A program made the position numbers and the translations under genes. A stretch of DNA of 64,000 nucleotides, taken from NCBI RefSeq assembly GCF_048820915.1, contig NZ_JBMERR010000021.1:22388-86387 (forward strand), written 5' to 3'. Positions 58,793-64,000 of the stretch are shown here, one piece after another. This DNA is from Cribrihabitans_A pelagius (lineage in GTDB: Bacteria > Pseudomonadota > Alphaproteobacteria > Rhodobacterales > Rhodobacteraceae). Position 1 is the first letter of the stretch. Each line of letters starts with the position of its first letter. The notes under the pieces were generated by a model. The model was given only the letters and a program-made list of their open reading frames with translations, was not told where the DNA came from and did not search any database.

Positions 58793-59374
58793 ATGAACAT
58801 GGCAGGCATCGACCCGAAACAGCAGGCTATCCTCACCTCCGCTTGGGCGGCGTTCTCTGCCTATGGGTTCCGCAAGACCTCGATGGATGACATCGCCAAG
58901 GGCGCGGGCGTGTCGCGCCCGGCGCTGTATCTGCACTTCAGGAACAAGGAAGCGATCTTCCGCGCGCTGGTGCAGGTCTACTACGGCGCGGCGCTGGCGG
59001 ATGTGCAGGCGGCGCTGGCCGGGGAGGGAACGCTGAGCGGCCGGCTGGAAGCGGCATTTGCCGCCCAGGGCGGGGAGGCGATGGAGGCGATGCTGTCTTC
59101 GCCGCACGGGCTGGAGCTGTTCGAGGCGGGAATGAGCGTTGCGGCGGAGGAGATCTCCGCGGGCGAAGCAGGGCTGCGGGATCTCTATGCCCGGTGGCTG
59201 GAGGAAGAGGCCCGCGCGGGCCGCGCGGTGCTGAGCGGACCGGCAGAGGAGATCGCCGCCGCCTTCTGTGCAGCGATGAAGGGGGTGAAGCACACGGCCG
59301 CCGGCTTCGCCGCCTACCGGTCCGGCGTGCGCCAGCTGGCCCGCCTGTTCGGCGCTGGGCTGTCAGCGAAGTAA
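58793..59374 (+). CDS. TetR/AcrR-family transcriptional regulator
   Basis: 193 residues if started at the ATG at 58793 (another ATG is two codons in). The N-terminal HTH domain is clear: KQQAILTSAWAAFSAYGFRKTSMDDIAKGAGVSRPALYLHFRNKEAIF. The C-terminal ligand domain is variable, with SSPHGLELFEAG. Divergent from the iorA-like/iorB-like pair, with TGTCA-type operators between, so it most likely represses the hydroxylase and itself until an aldehyde- or heterocycle-like ligand binds. A weak ribosome site precedes the start. Confidence 0.92.
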   Translation: MNMAGIDPKQQAILTSAWAAFSAYGFRKTSMDDIAKGAGVSRPALYLHFRNKEAIFRALVQVYYGAALADVQAALAGEGTLSGRLEAAFAAQGGEAMEAMLSSPHGLELFEAGMSVAAEEISAGEAGLRDLYARWLEEEARAGRAVLSGPAEEIAAAFCAAMKGVKHTAAGFAAYRSGVRQLARLFGAGLSAK

Positions 59375-59387
59375 CCATCCGTCCAGC

Positions 59388-59454
59388 CCAAGCCGCTTCG
59401 AAGCGACTTGGGACGCGGTTTCGAAACCGCGTCAAGGCGTTTGCAAACGCCTTG
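59388..59454. repeat. Three contiguous palindromes between tetR and kynA
   Basis: P1 59388-59411 (24 bp, one mismatched pair; core CGCTTCGAAGCG), P2 59412-59433 (22 bp, perfect; half GACGCGGTTTC), P3 59433-59454 (22 bp, perfect; half CAAGGCGTTTG). P1 abuts P2, and P2 and P3 share one base. All three have a TT-CG/GC-AA centre and 8-9 bp G+C-rich arms. No T-run. It lies between convergent genes, so bidirectional termination is possible. Confidence 0.85.
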
Positions 59455-59467
59455 AGCGGCGGTTGGC

Positions 59468-60301
59468 CTAGAGCTCGGTGCGCAGGTGCCAAAGTTCGGG
59501 GAACAGTTCCACTTCCAGCATCCGCTTCAGATAGCTTACCCCGCCGGTGCCGCCGGTGCCGCGTTTGAATCCGATCACCCGCTCCACCGTGGTCACATGG
59601 TTGAAGCGCCAGCGGCGGAAGTAGTCCTCGAAATCCACCAGCTTCTCGGCGAGTTCATAAAGCTCCCAGTTGGCTTCCGGCGCGCGGTAGACCTCGGTCC
59701 AGGCGGCCTGCACCGCATCATTCGGCTGGTAGTGGGCAGAGACATCGCGCTCCAGCACTTCCGCGGGGAGCGGGAAGGCGCGCGACAGCGCCCGCAAGGC
59801 AACATCGTAGAGCGAGGGCTGGGTCAGCTCCTCTTCCAGCAGTGCCACCAGGTCGGGGCGGTGGGCATGCGGCTTCAGCATCGCCTTGTTGCGGTTGCCC
59901 AGCATGAATTCAATCAGCCGGTACTGGTGCGACTGGAAGCCCGAGCTCTGCCCCAGCGCATCGCGGAAGCGGGTATAATCCGAAGGCGTCATGGTGCGCA
60001 GCACATCCCAGGCCGAGTTCAGCTGCTCGAAGATCCGCGCCACCCGCGCAAGCATCTTGAAGGCCTGCCGGGCCTCGCCCTCCAGGAGTTGTTTCCGCGC
60101 CGCCTTCAGCTCGTGAATGGCCAGCCGCATCCACAGTTCGGAGGTCTGGTGCTGGATGATGAAAAGCATCTCGTCATGGGCGTCGCTCCATAGCTTCTGA
60201 GCATTCAGGAGGGCATCAAGAGAGAGATAGTCGCCGTAGGACATGCGCCCGTCAAAGGACATCTGGGCGCCTTCACCGGCGGGATCATAGGGTTGGGTCA
60301 T
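59468..60301 (-). CDS. kynA: Tryptophan 2,3-dioxygenase
   Basis: Heme enzyme opening the indole ring of tryptophan to N-formylkynurenine. 277 residues, typical for bacterial KynA. Landmarks: SYGDYLSLDALLNAQ, HDEMLFIIQHQTSELWMRL (heme-region His), GQSSGFQSHQYRLIEFMLGNR, FEDYFRRWRFNHVTTVERVIGFKRGTGGTGGVSYL. AGGAA precedes the ATG at 60301. kynU lies upstream on the same strand, 149 bases away. Formamidase (kynB), needed between the two steps, is not nearby. Confidence 0.96.
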   Translation of the reverse strand: MTQPYDPAGEGAQMSFDGRMSYGDYLSLDALLNAQKLWSDAHDEMLFIIQHQTSELWMRLAIHELKAARKQLLEGEARQAFKMLARVARIFEQLNSAWDVLRTMTPSDYTRFRDALGQSSGFQSHQYRLIEFMLGNRNKAMLKPHAHRPDLVALLEEELTQPSLYDVALRALSRAFPLPAEVLERDVSAHYQPNDAVQAAWTEVYRAPEANWELYELAEKLVDFEDYFRRWRFNHVTTVERVIGFKRGTGGTGGVSYLKRMLEVELFPELWHLRTEL

Positions 60302-60450
60302 CGCGTCATTCCTTTTCCTAAAATATAGCATGGGTCAGGGAAAGGATGCGCGCCTCCGGTTCAGGGTGCCGCATTGGGCCAGGCGGCGCCAATGCGCGAC
60401 CCAGCCCGCCGGGCGGCAGAGCGGCACGTGGTATGAGCGGGTAAGCCGCA

Positions 60451-61644
60451 TCAGGTAACTGCGTTGCGGCGCTTGTACTCGGCGCGGTCCCACAGCTTGT
60501 TGTTGATCACATCGGCGAGGATCTCCACCGCCGCGCGCACGTCGTCCGCGTCGATGTAGAGCGGGGTGAAGCCGAAGCGCATGATGTCCGGCGCGCGGAA
60601 GTCGCCGATCACGCCGCGATCGATCAGCGCCTGCATCGCGGCGTAGCCTTCGGCGAATTTGAACGACACCTGGCTGCCCCGGTAGGCCGCATCGCGGGGG
60701 GAGGCGAGCTCCAGGCGGGGGCATTTTGCCTCCACCCCGGCGATGAACAGGTCGCAGAGCTCAATGGATTTGGCGCGCACATCGGCCATGTCCGCCATGT
60801 CCCAGACGTCCATCGCCGCTTCCAGCGCGGTGAGCTGCAGGATCGGCGGGGTGCCGACGCGCATCCGCTCCACCCCGCGGCCGGGCCGGTAGTCGAGGTC
60901 GAAGGCGAAAGGCGCCTCATGCCCGAGCCAGCCGGAGAGCGCCGGGCGGGCGGTCTCTGCGTGGCGCGGCGAGACATAGATGAAGGCCGGGGCGCCGGGG
61001 CCGCCGTTCAGGTACTTGTAGGTGCAGCCGACCGCGAAATCCGCGCCGCAGCCTGCCAGGTCCACCGGAATGGCGCCCGCCGAATGGGCCAGGTCCCAGA
61101 CCGTCAGCACGCCATGCGCGTGGGCCTTCTCTGTCAGCGCCTTCATGTCGTGCTTGCGGCCGGTGCGGTAGTCGACCTCGGTGATCATCAGCACCGCGAT
61201 CTCGTCGGTGATGTGCTCCGCCACCGCTTCCGGGTCGACCACGCGCAGCTCGTAGTCGTCACCCAGCGATTTCAGCAGCCCCTCGGCCATGTAAAGATCG
61301 GTGGGGAAGTTGCCATTGTCGGACAGCACCACCTTGCGGCCGGGGTTCAGCTCCAGCGCCGAGGCGACGGCCTGATAGACCTTGATCGACAGCGTGTCGC
61401 CCATCACCACATGGCCCGGCTCCGCCCCGATCAGCCGCCCGATGCGGTCTCCCAGCGCCGAGGGCTTCTCCATCCAGCCGGCCTTGTTCCATCCGGTGAT
61501 CAGCATCTGGCCCCACTCGTCCGCGATCATCGCCCCGACCCGGTCCTTGGCGGCGCGGGGCAGGGGGCCAAGCGAGTTGCCGTCCAGGTAGATTACCCCG
61601 TCGGGCAGGTCGAACATCGCCTTGGTTGCGGCAAAATCGGTCAT
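60451..61644 (-). CDS. kynU: Kynureninase
   Basis: PLP enzyme splitting kynurenine to anthranilate and alanine. 397 residues; PLP Lys in GCTYKYLNGGPG, other landmarks IYLDGNSLGPLPR, DNGNFPTDLYMAEG, WDLAHSAGAIPVDL, HEAPFAFDLDYRPGRGVERMRVGTPP. The ATG at 61644 gives the usual N-terminus; the frame is open much further upstream. Pairs with kynA downstream; an upstream gap of 80 bases to the YjbR-like gene would allow a common transcript. Confidence 0.96.
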   Translation of the reverse strand: MTDFAATKAMFDLPDGVIYLDGNSLGPLPRAAKDRVGAMIADEWGQMLITGWNKAGWMEKPSALGDRIGRLIGAEPGHVVMGDTLSIKVYQAVASALELNPGRKVVLSDNGNFPTDLYMAEGLLKSLGDDYELRVVDPEAVAEHITDEIAVLMITEVDYRTGRKHDMKALTEKAHAHGVLTVWDLAHSAGAIPVDLAGCGADFAVGCTYKYLNGGPGAPAFIYVSPRHAETARPALSGWLGHEAPFAFDLDYRPGRGVERMRVGTPPILQLTALEAAMDVWDMADMADVRAKSIELCDLFIAGVEAKCPRLELASPRDAAYRGSQVSFKFAEGYAAMQALIDRGVIGDFRAPDIMRFGFTPLYIDADDVRAAVEILADVINNKLWDRAEYKRRNAVT

Positions 61645-61724
61645 GGCGGCCTCGCATGTGTTGAGGTATTTCAAGCTTAAAGCTTTTTGCGGTGCTACCG
61701 CATCCGCGCCGCTCTGTCCAGAGC

Positions 61725-62108
61725 TTAGCGCCCGGCAGGCCCTGGCTGCGGGTCCGGAATCCCCAGTTCCGCCCGCTTGCGCTTTGACAGGCCCGCGGTC
61801 ACCAGAGTGTAAGACAGGGTGATTTGCTCCCGCAGTTCCGCATCTGTCAATCCGGGCTCCGCAAAGTGCTGCAGCCACTTCATGCCGCGCGACGCAAGAT
61901 AGGGCGCAGGGCGGACGCCGGGGCGCTCCTGGAGCACCTCATAGGCGATGTCGCCGGCCTTGAAGGTGAAGGCATCCTTGCCGCCGGCCCAACCGCAGAC
62001 GGCAAACAATTTGCCGCCCGCCTTCCAAACGTCCGAGTTGCCCCATTGAACGGCGTGCTCCGCCGCCGGGAAGGTCCCGCAGAACGTGTTGAACGCCTCC
62101 CGGTCCAT
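61725..62108 (-). CDS. MmcQ/YjbR family DNA-binding-like protein
   Basis: 127 residues of the MmcQ/YjbR (CyaY-like fold) family: NTFCGTFPAAEHAVQWGNSDVWKAGGKLFAVCGW, FKAGDIAYEVLQERPGVRPAPYLASRGMKWLQHF, and ITLSYTLVTAGLSKRKRAELG are the usual landmarks. The family has a DNA-binding-like fold but no clear function. The start overlaps the stop of the SDR gene (ATGA), so both are coupled. It is followed by kynU. Confidence 0.9.
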   Translation of the reverse strand: MDREAFNTFCGTFPAAEHAVQWGNSDVWKAGGKLFAVCGWAGGKDAFTFKAGDIAYEVLQERPGVRPAPYLASRGMKWLQHFAEPGLTDAELREQITLSYTLVTAGLSKRKRAELGIPDPQPGPAGR

Positions 62109-62860
62109 CAGGCCTGGCCGCCCGCGATCTCGATGCACTGGCCGTTGACCGATTGCGAGCCCGGCCCGCAAAGCCAGAGCGCCGCCGCCGCGACTTCCTC
62201 TGGTGCGATCAGCCGCTTGTGGCGGTTGGCATTGACCATCACGCTCATCGCGTCCTGCGCGCTCATCCCGGCGCGTTCGGAGATCGCGGTGACATTGCGC
62301 TCCACGATCGGGGTGTCCACATAGCCCGGGCAGATCGCGTTGAAGGTGAAGGGCGTGCCGAGGTAATCCTCGCTCAGCGCGCGGGTGAGGCCGATCATGC
62401 CGTGCTTGCTGGCCGTGTAGCAGGCGCCGCCCTTCAGCCCGCGCAGCCCCGCGATCGACGACACGCTGATAACCCGCCCCCAATCTGTCTCCCGCATCGA
62501 GGCAAAGCACTCGCGGATGGTCAGGAAGGCGCCGTCCAGGTTGGTCGCCATCATGTTGCGCCAGAACTCCATCGAGGTCTTGTGCAGCGCCATGCCCTCG
62601 GCCACGCCTGCGTTGGCGACGCAGATTTGCACCGGGCCGCGGGCATCCGCGGAGGATTTCACCTTGGCGGCAACATCCGCCTCGTCGCGCACATCCATCA
62701 CCAGCGGGTGCAGCCGCCCCGCCGCGGCTTCTTCCAGCACCTCCTGGCGGCGGCCGGTGATGGTGACCTCCGCGCCCTGATCCGCCAGTGCCTCTGCGAT
62801 CGCGAGTCCAATGCCGGTGCCGCCGCCGGTGACCAGCGCGTGTTTGCCTTGCAGTGTCAT
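62108..62860 (-). CDS. SDR-family oxidoreductase, 3-hydroxybutyrate dehydrogenase-like
   Basis: 250-residue classical short-chain dehydrogenase: TGGGTGIGLAIAEAL cofactor motif, VANAGVAEG, catalytic SVSSIAG Ser, and YTASKHG Tyr-Lys. The ICPGYVDTPIVERNV segment resembles D-3-hydroxybutyrate dehydrogenases, but SDR substrates cannot be fixed from sequence alone. GGGAGGAG precedes the ATG. First gene of a probable unit with the YjbR-like gene and perhaps kynU-kynA. Confidence 0.85.
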   Translation of the reverse strand: MTLQGKHALVTGGGTGIGLAIAEALADQGAEVTITGRRQEVLEEAAAGRLHPLVMDVRDEADVAAKVKSSADARGPVQICVANAGVAEGMALHKTSMEFWRNMMATNLDGAFLTIRECFASMRETDWGRVISVSSIAGLRGLKGGACYTASKHGMIGLTRALSEDYLGTPFTFNAICPGYVDTPIVERNVTAISERAGMSAQDAMSVMVNANRHKRLIAPEEVAAAALWLCGPGSQSVNGQCIEIAGGQA

Positions 62861-63239
62861 CTTCCCTGTCTCCTCCCTGGTTGCGGGCTCAGCCTAGCCG
62901 CGGCGTCGGGGCTGGCAAGCGCGCCGTGCCGTCACAGGCGGGGTGTCCTGCGCCGATTCTGCCCCGGCGCCCACCTGAATTTGCCGTAGCGGCAGGCACC
63001 GTATTGCAAACGGGTGCGCGAAATTGTCCCTGTTACGAAATAGACTTAGCCAATCCGGGCGTTTTGTGCAGGATCGTGCCGCATCCCGGGACAGATTCGC
63101 CGTTTCCGGGAGGGACGGGAGCATTCCGTCCTTTTCTTGCGCCCCGGGCCTTGCGGGTCTGGACGCTCCGGCCGGATGAGGAAAGACTGCCCGCGATGCG
63201 CTTGATCTCAGAACATAATCTCCGGCGGGCGGCGGCGTG
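62861..63239. other. 379-base gap without recognised gene
   Basis: The stretch between the SDR gene and the methyltransferase contains open frames in several directions but none with family-like sequence or a good start. Slightly A+T-richer sequence at about 62995-63070 and an inverted GTCCCGGGAT-like/CCGGGAGG motif near 63086-63113 could hold divergent promoters. Nothing firm seen. Confidence 0.5.
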
Positions 63240-63689
63240 ATGCGCTGGCTGGATATCCCGCCCGCCTGGCTTCTGGGCTTTGCCGCCCTGGCCTGGCTGC
63301 AAGCGGAGTATTTTCCGGCCGGTCTGAGTTTCGGCGGCGCCTGGGCCGATTTCCTGGGAGGGCTGCTGGTTGGCGGCGGTCTGCTGCTGGCGGTGCTTGC
63401 GGTGACCGAATTGCGCCGCCACCGCACCACCGTGCTGCCGCATGAGACGCCGGAGCGGCTGGTCCAGACGGGCATTTTCAGCCGCAGCCGCAACCCGATC
63501 TACCTCGGCGACGTGCTGATCCTGGCGGGGCTGGTCCTGTGGTTCGATGCGGTGCTGTCCCTGGTGCTGGTGCCGCTGTTCCTGTGGCTGCTGGAGCGGC
63601 GCTTCGTCCTGCCCGAGGAGGACCGCATGCGGCGGGCCTTCGGCGCGGACTGGGCGCGCTATGAACGAAAGGTGCGGCGCTGGCTGTGA
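63240..63689 (+). CDS. Membrane isoprenylcysteine/phospholipid methyltransferase-like protein
   Basis: 149-residue membrane protein of the ICMT/PEMT superfamily, three to four spans, with the C-terminal SAM-binding core: GIFSRSRNPIYLGDVLILAGLVL and LLERRFVLPEEDRMRRAFGADWARYERKVRRWL (quoted by ends LLERRFVLPE and ARYERKVRRWL). RNPxYxG and the E-R..FG..Y..Y..KVRR pattern are hallmarks. Substrate not known. The ATG at 63240 is preferred over a GTG one codon earlier. Confidence 0.88.
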   Translation: MRWLDIPPAWLLGFAALAWLQAEYFPAGLSFGGAWADFLGGLLVGGGLLLAVLAVTELRRHRTTVLPHETPERLVQTGIFSRSRNPIYLGDVLILAGLVLWFDAVLSLVLVPLFLWLLERRFVLPEEDRMRRAFGADWARYERKVRRWL

Positions 63690-63736
63690 TAGCTTTGCGG
63701 CAGTGCAGCGAGATATCTGCGGCGACGCAGCGAAAC

Positions 63737-63759
63737 CCTTGCGCAACAATATTGCGCAA
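63737..63759 (+). promoter_or_regulatory. Inverted repeat CTTGCGCAA-N5-TTGCGCAAG upstream of pntA
   Basis: Perfect 9-bp arms at 63737-63745 and 63751-63759, about 70 bases before the pntA start, in an A+T-richer stretch. It has no T-run and lies in a promoter position, so a protein-binding site is more likely than a terminator. Confidence 0.6.
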
Positions 63760-63828
63760 GATAGTAGAAATCTTTGTGATCCGTGTCTGCACGATGCGGA
63801 TGCGGACAAGACGAGGGGGACCGATGCG

Positions 63829-64000
63829 GTGAAGATAGGTACACCAAAAGAGATAATTCCGGGCGAAAACCGGGTTGCGATGACGCCGGACTCGGCGCGG
63901 CAGCTGCAGAAGCTGGGGTATACTTGCGCGATCGAGAGCGGGGCGGGGGCTGGGGCGGGGTTTTCCGATGCCGCTTACGAGGCCGCGGGCGTGGAGGTTG
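63829..64000 (+). CDS. pntA: NAD(P) transhydrogenase subunit alpha, 3' truncated by window edge
   Basis: First 57 codons of the proton-translocating transhydrogenase alpha subunit, starting at GTG 63829 behind CGAGGGGGA. The translated start (MKIGTPKEIIPGENRVAMTP, then QLQKLGYTCAIESGAGAGAGF) is the classical PntA/alanine dehydrogenase N-terminus; alanine dehydrogenase is the main alternative, but KIGTPKEIxPGExRVAMTP fits PntA better. The protein balances NADH and NADPH using the proton gradient. The rest, and pntB, lie outside the window. Confidence 0.88.
   Translation, partial: MKIGTPKEIIPGENRVAMTPDSARQLQKLGYTCAIESGAGAGAGFSDAAYEAAGVEV

Noticed and set aside
61645..61724. Hairpin GCGGT-AGC-ACCGC upstream of kynU as a terminator
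   Set aside because: The adjacent A/T-run is on the wrong side for terminating reverse-strand transcription, and the stem is only five base pairs.
62854..63240. 128-codon forward open frame before the methyltransferase gene
   Set aside because: No ribosome site and no recognisable sequence; Pro/Arg-rich as expected for noncoding GC-rich DNA.

Overview
The window is 64 kb of GC-rich chromosomal DNA from an alphaproteobacterium, most likely a member of the Roseobacter group of Rhodobacteraceae (Leisingera/Phaeobacter-like). The reasons are the order of its division and cell-wall cluster, a DUF2484 gene between murC and murB, an aerobic CobS/CobT cobaltochelatase pair, and Roseobacter-type intergenic repeats. 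The taxon is inferred from gene content and style. I see no rRNA, tRNA, CRISPR array, insertion sequence or prophage; gene content is housekeeping and metabolic.

Bases 1-25.7 kb: a nearly complete dcw (division and cell wall) cluster on the + strand: rsmH (cut by the window edge), ftsL, ftsI, murE, murF, mraY, murD, ftsW, murG, murC, DUF2484, murB, ddl, ftsQ, ftsA, ftsZ, followed by lpxC, bamD and recN. It builds UDP-MurNAc-pentapeptide, lipid I and lipid II, polymerises and cross-links septal peptidoglycan, and assembles the Z ring. lpxC and bamD add lipid A synthesis and outer-membrane protein assembly. Two reverse-strand genes interrupt it: a glutaminase (between mraY and murD) and a HI0933-type flavoprotein (between murD and ftsW). 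CtrA-like boxes precede ddl and ftsZ.

25.8-41 kb: a ClC-type channel/transporter, a 63-residue orphan, DUF427, aminopeptidase P, then cobT, a racemase-like gene lacking both catalytic cysteines, and cobS, in one tight reverse-strand operon. Next come a BLUF-like protein without the flavin-photochemistry residues, a J-domain protein, BolA, a DUF4177 protein, PepT and GatB. Intergenic DNA here carries a dispersed repeat of up to about 350 bp in three copies, two of which bracket the BLUF-like gene, plus strong hairpins.

41-53 kb: a membrane protein divergent from an HxlR regulator with a clear operator, Tex, an alanine-rich protein of unknown function, a small membrane protein overlapping pepN, a 68-residue membrane peptide, malate synthase G with a GlcG-like protein, and a secreted fasciclin protein.

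53-64 kb: an XRE-cupin regulator next to a PuuD-like glutamine amidotransferase, an AHSA1-type protein, a two-subunit Tat-exported molybdenum hydroxylase (IorAB-like) divergent from a TetR regulator, kynurenine-pathway genes kynU and kynA with an SDR and a YjbR-like gene upstream, a membrane methyltransferase, and the first 57 codons of pntA at the right edge.

The most unusual content is non-coding: three contiguous palindromes between tetR and kynA, a ~180-bp imperfect cruciform after murD, the dispersed intergenic repeats, and several operator-like inverted repeats. Among proteins, the pseudo-racemase inside cobS-cobT and the degenerate BLUF protein are the best candidates for undescribed function.
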